This document shows positions 1 to 11,411 of a stretch of 64,000 nucleotides of DNA, piece by piece. A program made the position numbers and the translations under genes. This DNA comes from Amaurobius ferox (taxonomy: Eukaryota; Arthropoda; Arachnida; Araneae; Amaurobiidae). The notes beneath the pieces were generated by a model. It was not told the origin of the DNA and searched no databases. It was given only the letters and a program-made list of their open reading frames with translations. The stretch covers positions 117,845,653 through 117,909,652 of the forward strand of contig OX578140.1 of assembly GCA_951213105.1 (NCBI GenBank), given 5' to 3'. Position 1 is the first letter of the stretch; every line of letters starts with the position of its first letter.

Positions 1-1
1 A

Positions 2-1174
2 ATTTACCCCCCCCCTGCTGCTACTGTTACTCCGGCTCATAAAGCCAATATTGCTAGGCAAGATGCCAATTCCAATACTGATTGTACTAATGTTAAATCT
101 GACCACAGTAAAAATAATAACTCTGATCCTAATGAAGAAATTTCTGCCGAAAAGGCACAAGAACTCAAGAGTAAGATAGACCAGGCCGCTCAGGAAGCCA
201 CTAAGCAGATAGAGATGTTAAATATTAATAACCCAACTAGATCTAAAAATGTTAATTCTAATTATGATAGTGATAGAAATGCTAAGAAAAGATTAATTAG
301 CGGCGGTTATACTCCCCGCACTTTCACCGATGCTGAGGGATTCATCCACAAGGTCTCTAAGACCTCCAAAACTGCAATAGATAACTTAGAATCCAAAGAT
401 CCTGAGCGGACCAATCAGAATACAGGACAAGCGACCGGTCACGGCATGGACGGCCCCTCGGCTTCAAAGCCGAACCCCCCTGCTCCCACCACGCCTCCGC
501 TGCTAATCAGCGCTTCACAGCCTGACTGGCCCTCTATCTTATTTAATCTTAAAAGATATGCTCCGAAGATTGTTCCGGTCCTAGACCGACAATTCTTCAA
601 GGTTCACGTCAGGGACGAAACTGAATTTCGCAATTGTACGAACTTCCTGAAAAGATCAGGCGTACAATTCAAATCGTATACCCTGCTAGAGGATCAGCCA
701 GTCCGAGTTGTCATCAGAGGGCTTCCTGTGGTGACGGACATCAATTTAATTACCGAAAATATGGAAGCACTGGGCTTCAGCATTATTAATAACTTTCGGC
801 TCACCAAGAGAGGAACCAGACAGCCCCTCCCTCTCTACTACCTCCAGGTAGCACCCGGGACTAACCCGGAAGACCTTTATGAAATTAATCAGCTCTTGGG
901 CACAGAAGTGAGATTGAAGCCATACACTGGACGCAAAGGCTTGCTAGCCAATGCTACTCCTGTAATGGATTTTTTTCACAGTAGCTTGGCCTGTAACATG
1001 CCAAAGCGATGCGTTAAGTGTGCTGGACCCCATGCCGCCAGTGAGTGCAAAGCAGATTACCTGCAATGCTGCAACTGCAGCGGCCAACACGCTGCAAACT
1101 GGCGCGGTTGCCCAAAAAACCCAGGCAACTCGTCTGCGACCAAGAGCAATAGGGCTCCCCATCAAAAAAGTTAA
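2..1174 (+). CDS. Jockey ORF1, gag-like nucleic-acid-binding protein (5' partial)
   Basis: The frame is open from the left edge of the window; the ATG at 215 is internal, so the true start lies upstream. The N-terminal part is low-complexity and rich in Asn, Lys and Pro. A central globular region (about 540-900) contains a segment reading VVIRGLPVVTDINLI, typical of the RRM/PRE_C2HC region of Jockey ORF1 proteins. At the C-terminus two to three CCHC zinc knuckles follow (CVKCAGPHAASEC, then CCNCSGQHAANWRGC). In Jockey-type elements this protein packages the RNA for target-primed reverse transcription. The frame ends in a stop at 1172-1174, but family sequence continues in another frame, so this is a decayed copy. 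Confidence 0.85.
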   Translation: MYPPPAATVTPAHKANIARQDANSNTDCTNVKSDHSKNNNSDPNEEISAEKAQELKSKIDQAAQEATKQIEMLNINNPTRSKNVNSNYDSDRNAKKRLISGGYTPRTFTDAEGFIHKVSKTSKTAIDNLESKDPERTNQNTGQATGHGMDGPSASKPNPPAPTTPPLLISASQPDWPSILFNLKRYAPKIVPVLDRQFFKVHVRDETEFRNCTNFLKRSGVQFKSYTLLEDQPVRVVIRGLPVVTDINLITENMEALGFSIINNFRLTKRGTRQPLPLYYLQVAPGTNPEDLYEINQLLGTEVRLKPYTGRKGLLANATPVMDFFHSSLACNMPKRCVKCAGPHAASECKADYLQCCNCSGQHAANWRGCPKNPGNSSATKSNRAPHQKS

Positions 1175-1197
1175 CTCTAACTATCGCCCCCCCCCCG

Positions 1198-1476
1198 GTA
1201 TTAAACACTGGGAACTCTGGCCGTCCATACCGTCCTGCTGGCATTAAGCCTAATGTAAACTTTGCATCTGTCGCCTCTGGCAAACACCAGGAGCAACCTT
1301 CCCTCCCTGTCAAAAACTCCGGACAAATTGATGAGTCGTCGGTCCCAGCCGTCACCAACCAAAATTCAAAATCTCAAGATGATAGCACTAGTGCTATCAA
1401 CTATACCGACTTTTTTACTATCCCTTTTGGCAATGCGCAACACTCACGACAAGGAATTACTCCTTGCCGCTTTTGA
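1198..1476 (+). pseudogene. ORF1 C-terminal tail, out of frame
   Basis: After the C run at about 1187-1197 the sequence stays open in a different frame to a TGA at 1474-1476. It begins VLNTGNSGRPYRPAG and includes INYTDFFTIPFGNAQHS. A Pro/Ser/Asn-rich tail after the zinc knuckles is usual for ORF1 of this clade. The poly-C run is the obvious slip point. Whether the frameshift is biological or a homopolymer sequencing error cannot be told here. Confidence 0.6.
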
Positions 1477-1629
1477 GCGTTCTCTCCCTGAACTGCGTTT
1501 GGCGACAACGCAAATTGACATGATATGGATTATCTACCGGAGCTATAATGCTCTGGCTAGATAATCCGCCTGCCCCTGACTTTCCTCACCGGTTTCGCCG
1601 TGTTCTCTCTTTCGGCTTCCCATTCCTTG

Positions 1630-4399
1630 CAGTCTCTCAAAATCTGCTTCTGGAACGCCAATGGAGTGCGTCCAAAGCTCGATGAGATGCGTGATTATGT
1701 TGTAGATGAAAACTTCGATATTTTTATGGTGAATGAGACCCACCTGACCCCCCCCCCCCGCCTCCCCGGGAATCTGTAATTATACAGGTTACTTCTCGTA
1801 TAGAACGAGACCCGGGACGGCGAGGAGGTATGTCAAAGGCGACACTGCACTCTATGTTAAAAACAACATTCCTCATCATAGGTTAAGTGTCCCGGCCTTC
1901 ACGAAGCTTGAGGCCACAGCTATCAAAGTCACTATTCCAAATTTGGTCCCGATTGCACTTGCTTCAGTGTATATCCCTCCTGATAACAGTTCTAGACTAC
2001 CTACTTCGGAGCTTGAAGCACTTTTGGGACTGAGCAGTAATATTATCATCGCTGGTGACCTAAATTCTCGCCATGTTTCCTGGGACATAGCTTCGAATGG
2101 AAAAGGCAGAGAACTAAAACGATTGGCTCAGTGCGCCAACTTCAGGATCGTAGCTCCGCCCACTCCCACTCACTTCTTTACAGGAAGGAACTCCTCAGTA
2201 CTTGATCTGGCTCTCTTTCGAAATATTCCTTTCAATCACTCGATCAGAGTCGATAATAAATTGACGTCTGATAACCTTCCTGTAATTTTAACCCTTAACT
2301 TTGATAAAATCTCTTTAGATCACCCGGTGGAGCTACATACAAATTGGGACGATTTTCGTCACCACCTCAATAATTCTAGTACTGCCCCCCCCCCTCTCAA
2401 AATTACCAGCACGGACGATATTGATAATAGCGTCCAAGATTTTAATCACTTACTGCTAGAGGCTTATGCTGCTGCCTCGAAACCAAATCGTTCACGTGTA
2501 AACTATCACTCGTTACCGAGTGATATCAAAGCCAAAATTAAGCAGCGTAACAGGTTACGGAGAAATTGGCAGCGCAGTAGATATCCACCATTCCAAGCGC
2601 AACTCCGTCAACTTCATAGCGAGGTCAAGACTATGATTCAAACCCACACCCAGCAACGCTGGCGTACTCACCTTGAGGGACTTTCAACCAAAAATCACAG
2701 TCTCTGGCGAACAGCTAAAAACATGAGAACCACGAAAACAACAATTCCGCCCATTAATGGCTTACATGCTCTCGCCCAGACTGCGGAGGAAAAAGCTAAT
2801 GCGATTGCAGATAGCTTGGAACTCCAATTCACTCCACACGAAGACCCAAACTTCAGCCAACTCTATACAAGCACTTTACACGATTTCCAACAGACCAATC
2901 AGAATGCTCTAAATGTACAAGTACCAAATGACCTCGAATCCATACACCTGGCTGAAGTTCACAACATTATACGTAGCTTCAAAGCAAAGAAATCACCTGG
3001 TTCTGATAAAATCAGCAATAGAATGCTGAAAAACCTTCCTCTTCATTATGAGTGCTGGCTCACCGTGCTCCTTAACCATGTGTTGGAATTTCGATACTTT
3101 CCCCAGAGTTGGAAAACTGCTGACGTTGTCCCTCTCTTCAAAAATGGTCAAAATCCTAATTCTGCTGAAAGCTACAGACCCATCAGCCTTCTATCCAGCC
3201 TCTCCAAAATTTTTGAGTTAGTGTTGCTTAGACGTTTGACTAGTTTCTGCAGATCGAAAGACATTTTAATTCCTGAACAGCACGGCTTTCGATCTGATTT
3301 TTCCACGCATTCCCAACTCATGCGTGTAGTAGAAACTATTCACAAAAACTCTACTAACAAGCAGTATACCAGCATAGTGTTTTTTGATATCAGTAAAGCT
3401 TTTGATAAAGCCTTTATCCCGGGTCTGCTAACCAAGCTGGTCCGACTTGGTATTTCGACACAACTTTTGGCTCTCATCAACTCGTATCTTGCTAAACGTT
3501 CTTTCCGCGTACGAGTTGAACATTCATACTCTTCTCTTCGGCCAATCAGAGCCGGGGTCCCACAGGGCGGAAATTTAAGCCCACTTCTATTTAATCTGTA
3601 TATTAATGATATACCCAAGAATCCTTACGTAAAGCTGGCCATCTTTGCAGATGACACAGCACTGATTTCTAGAAGCCATTCACCAAACTACGCTATCAAC
3701 ACACTCCAAAGCTACATAAAGAATAGTCTTGAGCACTGGCTCGCGACCTGGAGAATCAAAATTAATCCGACCAAGAGTGCAGTCGTCATATTTCGTCCGA
3801 ACTACCGAGAACTTAGACTCAGTAACTTCTCCCTTAAAATTTTCAATGATCCGATCCCCTTTTCACAGTCTGCAAAGTATTTGGGAGTCATTTTGGACTC
3901 CAAATTACTTTTCGCTGAGCACATCTCCAAGAAAATTGAAACTGCAAATGAAACCTTTGTTGCCCTCCTCCCACTTCTCGGTAGAAAGTCTCACTTGTCC
4001 CTCTACAACAAACTGATCATCTACAAACAAATCATCGCTCCTGCGTTTTTGTATGCCAGCCCTGTCTGGGGCTCGGCTGCAAAAAAGCACATCGAGAAAC
4101 TGCAAGTGTTCCAAAACAAGGTACTGCGCTGTATTGTTAATGCGCCCTGGTACATCCAGAACGAAGTGATTCACCATGACCTCAAAGTCCCACACGTTAC
4201 TGGGCATATTGGGAAAACCTCACGAAATTTCTTTAGGAAGAACACTAGCAAACCCTGCCTGAGAGGTGTCGATAGTAGCTACGACACTTCCACAACTTCC
4301 TACCTTGGGAAAAGAAGGCCTAGACACCTTCTTTCCGGGCCAGCGGCGCCCCCGTGGAAGCGCCCCAGATATTCTACGCCCCAGGCAGGCGTTTCCTAA
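1630..4399 (+). pseudogene. Jockey ORF2: endonuclease and reverse transcriptase, frameshifted
   Basis: The endonuclease starts around 1630 with ICFWNANGVRPKL and VNETHL, the first APE-type motifs. A long C run (about 1748-1759) shifts the frame and leads to a stop at 1777. The correct frame resumes near 1800 and runs to 4399. It holds IIAGDLNSRHVSWD (endonuclease Asp/Asn motif) and the RT domain: YRPISLLSSLSKIFE, QHGFRSDFSTHSQ, FFDISKAFD, GVPQGGNLSPLLF and the catalytic FADDTALIS. A C-terminal region with KYLGVILDSKL follows, as in all Jockey ORF2 proteins. The RT catalytic aspartates are intact, but the N-terminal frameshift makes the full protein unlikely. Long ORFs of this family are shared with the copy at 25-28 kb. 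Confidence 0.9.
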
Positions 4400-5168
4400 C
4401 CTTGTTCGCCGGACGGCGTTAAAGGCGCACTTTTCCGCTCTGGAGCTGCCTTGGCAGACCCAGAGCGGAATGGAGCGTTCTGATTCTTCCCCCCCCCCCC
4501 GGCGAGCCCTCAATCCACATTTATACTTTGCTCTGTCCACGACTTTAATGCCAGCCCGGTCAACTTTCCGTGCAAGCCACGCTTGCCCTGCTTAAACTTT
4601 TCATTTACATTTCAAAAATAAAATGTACTGTAAATTAAATTATTACTTGTCAAATTTTAAACTCAATTATAATGTGTGCCTGAAAAGGGCCTTCTTTTTT
4701 CGCAACTGAGAGGAAATTCTTAAAAATTATTAACTTGTTGATAGAAAAACTTTATTGCTTAATATACTTTAATAACTCTTAAATCTAACCTGTAAATTAT
4801 ATATCATTTACTTATTCTCATACTGTTTTAAATTATTTAAACTTAAAAATCTTTAACTTAATTTTAAACTAGCCCTGCACTTCTGCAGTTTTTCTATTGG
4901 CCGCCTGCCCTTGGCCCCGCCCTCCCCTTCTCTTACAGCTACCACAGCTCAGTACCCAGTCTAGTCGTTACAACACCATGCCAAGATGAGGGTGACACAA
5001 CATCGTCACCAGTGATCCAATTCCAGCACCTCAACATGAAAGAGTGCATATTGCTATCTACGTACAACTGATAAAACCATACACAGTGGACTTTATTATT
5101 TTCGATGTGGGCGTGAGGGACTTTGTCCCATGGTAGCCCGAAATCAAGCGTCTTGGTCTTGGTCTTTG
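4400..5168 (+). other. Jockey 3' untranslated region
   Basis: This AT-rich non-coding tail contains a block reading TGTGTGCCTGAAAAGGGCC-like sequence (4670-4695) and a CAGTGGACTTT block (about 5085). Both recur in order in the second copy (about 28040 and 28495), which supports a conserved 3' region. No separate gene is seen. Confidence 0.75.
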
Positions 5169-5170
5169 TC

Positions 5171-7117
5171 AGCCGGAATGTAATTTTTGAAGAAAATGTA
5201 TTTCCCTGCAAGAAAGAACCAAATTCTCAAGACGTAGAAAGCCACAATATCGAAGATACTGCTATAATTTACATTGAGAATGAAGAAAGTAATGATGCAC
5301 AGAGTTGGAGTTTTGAAGCTGGTGGTGAGGGGGAGATTGCTATGACTCCACCGACGAGCATAATAACGAATGAAATTGTAAACTTGGACTCAACAAGTGT
5401 ACAAGATGTAACAAGTATGCAAGATGTAACTCTTGCAAACACCCCTGTTAGTGTTCCATCCTCTAACAATACAATGACATTAGGTGGTCCATCAACATCA
5501 AGACGTTCAGAACGGTTGGCGACAAAGAAACCAAAACAAGTGACATGCCACATATTCAATTCTGTCAAACGGCAAGATTCTGTAAAAGATCCAATAACGA
5601 TAGAAGAAGCTCTATCGTCTCCAGAAGCAAATGAATGGGAAATGGCCATTCAAGAAGAGTTAGAAAACTTAAGACGAAATGATACATGGCAAATAGTACC
5701 ACGACCTGAAGGAAGAAGAACAGTGAAAAGCAAATGGGTTTTCAAAAGGAAGTTTGGCAAAAATGGCAAATTAGAAAGGTACAAAGCCAGGCTTGTTGCC
5801 CGTGGTTTTAGGACTTTGCTTGCACTCGCAGTGGAGCGTAGCTGGAAAGTTCATCAGCTGGACATCACAGCAGCTTATCTGAATGGCGTATTAAAATAGA
5901 CCATATACATGGAACTACTTACGATGTGCACAGATGCGGATGAAAAGGGACAAGGGATGACTCTGCTTGTTAAAGAAGAGTCTGTATGGTCTACATCAAT
6001 CAGGAAGAGAGTGGAATGTTCGCTTGGACGAGTTCTTGAAATCAATCGGACTAATAAGATCAAAAGCAGACCCATGTGTTTATTTCACTAAACAACATGA
6101 CTTAATTATTGGAGTTTACGTTGACAATCTTATCATTCTTTCAAATGATGACGTAACCATCCAATCATTCAAATCTAAGATAAATAGAGTCTTCGAAGTT
6201 AAAGACTTAGGAAAAGTTAACCACATATAATCTATGAAGGCTGAATATCATGACGATGGGACACTCACCCTAGACCAATCAGCATACGCAACTGAACTGT
6301 TGACGACCTTCACTATGACTGATTGCAAGGGAGCATCTACACCTTTGGATCCTGGAATGAAATTCAGCCGATCATCAAATGACGAAGTAATGATCTCTGA
6401 AGACGCACGCAGATATCGACAAGCTATTGGAGGACTTTTGTATTTAGCTGGTGGCACGAGGCCAGACTTAAGCTTTGCTACGACGTACATGAGCCAGTTC
6501 AGTAATAGGCCAAATAAAGAACATTGGACCGGTGTCAAGCATATATTACGATATGTAAAGCAGACAAAAACTACAGCCTAATATTCAGAAAAACAGGAAG
6601 AAGTGTGACCGTGTATTGTGATGCTGACTGGGCCACAGACAAAAGTGATAGACGACCCTTCAGGGGTTATGCGGTTCAATTAGCGGGTACAACAATCTCT
6701 TGGTGCAGTAAGAAGCAACGGTCAACTGCGCTCTCAACAGTGGAAGCAGAATACATAGCGATGTGTCATACTGCGAAGGAAATTCTTTGGTTGCGAAATT
6801 TCCTGTATGAAATCGGAGCTGGTGAGTTCATGCCATTACCACAAATTATACGCATGGACAATCAGGGTGCTATCTCCTTAGCGAAAAATCAGGTGACATC
6901 GGAGAGAAACAAGCACATAGATCTTCGACATTTCTTTCTTCGAGAAAAAGTTGAAGCAAATGAGCTGATTTTTGAGTACATCCCTACAGGAAACAATCTT
7001 GCAGATATGTTGACGAAGACATTGGGAAGTAAAAAGATGAATATTCACCTAAATGAAATGGGACTTTTCAGAATAAACGGAACTGTACAAAATGGGCTTA
7101 TTCAAGGGGGAGTGTAA
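5171..7117 (+). pseudogene. Copia pol fragment: integrase end, reverse transcriptase, RNase H
   Basis: In order: SRNVIFEE (integrase tail), then the RT start (EAL..P..NEWEMAIQEELENL, KSKWVFKRKFGKNG, YKARLVARGF). The frame then jumps straight to RTLLALAVERSWKVHQLDI, so about 20 codons are missing near 5810. A stop at 5897-5899 and a frameshift precede LKKSLYGLHQSGREW. The catalytic box reads YVDNLIIL (about 6117), with Asn in place of the second Asp, so RT would be inactive. RNase H follows (VYCDADWA, WCSKKQRSTALSTVEAEYIA, MDNQGAISLAKN) and ends at 7117 beside the polypurine tract. At least two stops (5897, 6228) and two frameshifts make this a pseudogene. Confidence 0.9.
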
Positions 7118-7351
7118 GAAATATGCTATTAGTTGTGCCTAAGCCCATATTGCAATATTACTTATGTTTGTAATGGCAACACCTTTTCTTGTGTTGTCAG
7201 AATGACAACGGCCGTGTGTTGTTTATGTTCGATGTTTATGTAGCTGCGCGTTTGTTTTTTGTATGTTTGCGTGAAATGTTACGTGATGTATTTATTTTCG
7301 TTTAAATATAGTTGTTTAATATAATCGTAATGTTTACTATTTATCATAACA
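7113..7351 (+). repeat. Copia 3' LTR (putative)
   Basis: It starts TGTAAGAAATATG immediately after the polypurine tract and runs to ...CATAACA, giving the TG...CA form expected of an LTR of about 239 bp. The right limit is placed where the satellite field begins; the 5' LTR is not in the window, so the ends cannot be confirmed by pairing. Confidence 0.6.
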
Positions 7352-8529
7352 TCCACCATCTCTGCTAAAACTAACATATTCAAGGTCAAATGTAAGTGTC
7401 AAGCCAGTAGATATTGTATAACTTATTCTTGAGTATACCCTCCTTGGAAAAATTTCTGTTGACGCCCTTGCCATGGGCGCCCATACTCTGTGTTGAAAAA
7501 AGGTGTTACCCATAGGGTGTCAAGCTATTCGATATTGTCGCCCTTGAATATGCCCCCGCTGGAATAAGTTCTATAAGCGCTCTTGCCATGGGCGTCCATA
7601 GGGGAGCGTGAGAGGGAATCTCTTACCATCCTGTCGACGTTCAAGTTCACAAATTTTGGTATCAAGCTAGTCGATGTTGTATGTCTCACTTTTCAGTTTA
7701 CCGCCTGTAAAAGTTCTATGAGCGCCCATAGGGAATCACGAGGAGGAACTTGCCCTCCTGGGGACATGCAAGGTCACACAAATGTAGGTATCACGCTAGT
7801 AGATATTGTACGTCTTATCCTTGAGTATGTCCTGCTTAGAAAAGTTCTATGGACGCCTTTGCCATGGGCGCCCATAGAGGATATGGAAATCCACAAATGT
7901 AGCTATCAATCTAGTCGGTCTTGCACTTCTCGTCCTCGAGTTTGTGCCCGCAGGATTAAATTCTATGAGTCTTTGCCATGAGCGCCCATTACGTAGCGCG
8001 AAGAGGCACTTGCCCTCACCATGGACGTTCAAAATTACAAACTTAAGTATCAAGCTAGTCGATATGGTACATCTCATGCCTGACTTAGCACCCATCTGGA
8101 ATAAGTTCTATTGGGCTCTTAGCATGGGCGCCCATATGGGAACGCGATGCGGCGGTTGCCCTCCTTTGGATATTCAAGGTGACAAGTGTAGGCATCAAGC
8201 TAGTAGATATTGTACGTCACATTCTTGAGTATGCCCTCCTTGGAAAAAGGTCTATGGACGTCCTTGCATGAGCGCCCATAGGGGATGTAGAAAGTCACAA
8301 ATGTAGGTATCAAGCCAGTCGATATTTTACGTTTCGTCCTTGAGTTTGCCCCCTCTGGAATAAGTTCCATAGGCGTTCTTGCCATGGGCGCCCATAGGGG
8401 AGCGCAAGGGGCACTTGTTTTCTCGTGAACGTCCAAGGTCTAAAATGTAGGTATCAAGCTATTAGATATATTTACCTCTCATCCTTAAATTTTGACATTC
8501 CAGGAAAAGTTTTATGGGCGTCCTTGAAT

Positions 8530-9060
8530 CCTACTCCTGTTAAACAAGGTCGACCTGCAATTACAACGCTATATTTTGACATTCTCTCTCTCATCCGAGT
8601 TATAATCACGTTAATTACAAAAAGTTCTACCTAATACCATATTTTTACTAAATGCATATACATATAAAATTTCATAGCTATACGTACTTTCCCTCTTAAA
8701 ATATCTAATTTCGAATTTTTCGTGTTTTAATTACCTGTTTCTAATTTTCTACAGAATGGTAGAATATTTTGAAATCAATGTGATTAAAACACGGATAATT
8801 CAAAATTAGAGATTTTACAATAGAGAGAGGGAGTACGTATAGCCATGAAATTCTATATGTAGATGCGTTTTGTAAAAAATCAGAATTATGTATAACATTT
8901 TATAATTAATGTGATTAGAGCACGAATGAGAGGGTGTGCGCGTCAGAAAAATAGTGCGATCAAAATATAGTGTTGTAGCTGCAGAAAGGGATAAACATTG
9001 TTTCGAAGGAGGTATAGGATTAAAGGGCGAACATAAAACGTTTTCCTGGATTGGTCAAAC
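8530..9060. repeat. Palindromic centre of foldback unit, copy 1
   Basis: The left half (8530-8745) and right half (8780-9055) are inverted copies. For example TCATCCGAGTTATAATCACG near 8590 returns as the reverse complement of sequence near 8900-8935, and the AAATTTCATAGCTATACGTA block near 8668 pairs with that near 8836-8858. The loop lies around 8750-8775. The arms diverge by small substitutions. The same centre recurs at 15780-16215. No ORF is present. Confidence 0.85.
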
Positions 9061-10039
9061 TCAAGGATGAGACTTAATTATGTACTAGCTTGATACCTAA
9101 ATTTGTGACCTTGACCGTCTACGGGAGAGTAAATGCCCCCTCCCGCTGCTCTATGGGCGCCCATTGCACGGGCACACATAGAATTTTTTCCAAGGGGCAA
9201 ACTCAAGAATGAGACGTACAATATCGGCTAGCTTGATACCTACATTTGTGACCATGAAGGTGTACGGGAGAACAAGTGCCCCTTTACGCCCCTCTATGGG
9301 CGCTTAAGACAAGGAAGCCCATAGATCTTATTCCAATGGAGTAAACTCACGAACGAGACGTACAATAACGACAAGCTTGATACTTAAATTTGTTACTCTC
9401 AACCGACCACTATGGGCGCCCATAGACATATTTCCAAGGGAAACACACTCAAGTATGAGATGTACAACATCTATTAGCTCAAAACCTACATCGGTGACTT
9501 TAAAATCTGTGACGTAAGGGCAAGTGCCCTCTCGTGCTCCCCTATATGCACCCACAGAACATTTTCCAGGGGAAAACTCAAGGAGATGTTTTATATCAAC
9601 TAACTTGATACTTACTTTGGAACCTTGAACTTCCACGAGAGTGCAAGTATCCACTTGCACTCCTTCTATAGGTGCCCATAGCAAAGGTGACCATAGAACT
9701 TATAAAAGCGAGGGTAAACTCAAGGACGAGACGTACAATATCGATTAGCTTGATACCTACGTTTGTGGCTTTCAAACTTGTTATGGGCTCCCATGGCAAG
9801 GACGCCCATAGAGTTTCTTCTAAGAATGTACTCAAGGATGAGACGCACAATATCTACTAGCTTGACACCTACATTTGTGACCTTGAATGTTCACGGGAAG
9901 GCAAGTGCTCCCTTACGCTCCCGTATGGGCGCCCATGGCAAGGACGTCAATAGAATTTTTTTCAGCGGGGACAATATCGCGAACGAGACGTACAGTATTC
10001 ATTAGTTTGATATACGTGATATTCAACATCCCCAATGGG

Positions 10040-10170
10040 CTCCCATGGCAAGTGTGCAATGTTTCAGCCTTTAATATCACAGAGACTTTTGGAAGGTATT
10101 GAAAGCCTCTTTACTACCCCTGAGGAAATCGAAACTTCGGCTCCGTTAAGTTTTGTCCTGAGGGCAATAG
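10040..10170 (+). repeat. Foldback spacer segment (four copies in field)
   Basis: This is a unique ~130 bp block from CCATGGCAAGTGTGCAATG to CTGAGGGCAATAG, joining arrays of opposite sense. Further copies lie at about 14995-15120 (minus), 22014-22150 (plus) and 22845-22980 (plus). It carries the target site hit repeatedly by SINEs in the later copies; here the site is empty. Confidence 0.8.
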
Positions 10171-11139
10171 TTAGTATATAAGTAAGGAGCCCATGCAATG
10201 GGCGCCTGTAGAGGACTGCAAGGGATAACTTAAGGTCAACTGGATATTCAAAGTTACAAATGTAGATTACAAGCTAGTCGATATTGAACTCCTCATCCTT
10301 GAGTTCCCTCCTGTAAAATGTTACATGAGCGCCCATTGTTGAGAGAAAGGATGACACTTGCCGTCCCATAGACGTTCGAGATTAGACATGCAAGTCTCAA
10401 TTTAGTCGATATTGAACGCCTCATCCTTGAGTTTGCAGCCGATGGAATTAGTTCTAAGGATATCCTTGCCATGGGCGCCTATAAAGGAACTCAAGGTGAA
10501 ACTTTCCCTATCGTGTGCATTTAAGGTTATAAATGTAGATTACAAGCAAGTCGATGTGGAACGCCTCATCCTTGCGTTTATCGCTCTTGGAATTAGTTCT
10601 ATGGACGTTCTTGCCATGAGCTCCCATAATAGAACACAACGGAAACTTGCCCTCCCATGGACGTTTAAGGTTACAAATGTAGTCTTCAAGCTAGTAGATA
10701 TTGAACTCTTTATCTTTGAATTTGTCCTCCTCATAAATGTTACATGGGCGCCCATAGTGGTAGGAGCACACTTGCTCTCCCATAGATGCTCAAGTTTAGA
10801 CATGTTAGCTAATCGATATTGAACGCTTCAACCTGCAGTTTGTCCCCATGAAAAAAGCTCTATGGACGCCCATAAGAGAGGGAAAGGGGTGCACTTGCTC
10901 TCCCCTGGGACATTCAAGATCACAAATGTAGATTTCAAGCTAGTCGATATTGTAGGTATCATCATATAGTTTGCATTCCTTGAAAAACTCTATTTGAGCT
11001 TTGCCATTGGTGCCCATACGGGAACGTAAGGGGAACGTTTACCCTATCCCTGGACGGTGATGTAAACACCCTCACAAATATAAACATTAAGCTTATCAAT
11101 TTTTTACGTCTCATTCTTTAGTTTGACTACCCCAGGAAA

Positions 11140-11290
11140 AAGGTCTTCTAACAGCCTGTAATCTTACTTCTTTGAATCAAGGTCGACGCCTTCCTGCAAT
11201 TACCATACTATGTTCTTGATCGTACAATATTTTTGACACTCTCTCATCCAATAAAAGCAGAAGTAACTCGTAATACTAGTAGTTTGATAG
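11140..11290 (+). repeat. Foldback terminal/junction segment
   Basis: This block (AAGGTCGACGCCTTCCTGCAATTACC, then GTGCAATATTTTTGACACTCTC-like sequence) closes the monomer array. Its inverted partner is at about 13965-14075, on the far side of the inserted elements, and a further plus copy lies at about 23115-23250. It is probably the equivalent of the arms of the palindromic centre. Confidence 0.7.
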
Positions 11291-11411
11291 CCTTGAAAAG
11301 ACTTGAAAAGAATAGAAAAAAAATTAGAATATAAATAAATAAATAATATTATAAAAAAAGTAATAAAAATTATTAATAATAAAATAAAATTTAAATAGAA
11401 TATATATATTT

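Larger units (their letters stand above)
2..5168 (+). mobile_element. Jockey-clade non-LTR retrotransposon, copy 1 (5' end outside window)
   Basis: The element is read as ORF1 (zinc-knuckle gag-like protein), then ORF2 (apurinic-type endonuclease plus reverse transcriptase), then a ~770 bp non-coding 3' region. The 3' limit comes from comparison with the second copy at 25.1-28.6 kb. Both share the whole tail up to a short CTTGG-type tandem run (about 5150-5168 here, about 28560-28575 there), after which the sequences are unrelated. Frameshifts at poly-C runs break the ORFs, so this copy looks inactive. It abuts a Copia pol fragment directly, so it probably inserted into that element. Confidence 0.85.
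5169..7351 (+). mobile_element. Copia-type LTR retrotransposon, 3' half with 3' LTR
   Basis: The fragment begins abruptly inside pol at SRNVIFEE, the Copia integrase C-terminal signature, immediately after the Jockey 3' end. It ends with a polypurine tract (CAAGGGGGAG, 7103-7112) and a 3' LTR. The 5' half would lie upstream of the Jockey element, outside the window, if the Jockey element inserted here. Confidence 0.85.

Noticed and set aside
7583..11100. Many ORFs of 60-140 codons in the satellite field, often starting MGAHGKD or similar
   Set aside because: They are translations of the ~130 bp monomer in various frames, parallel on both strands, with no protein motif.
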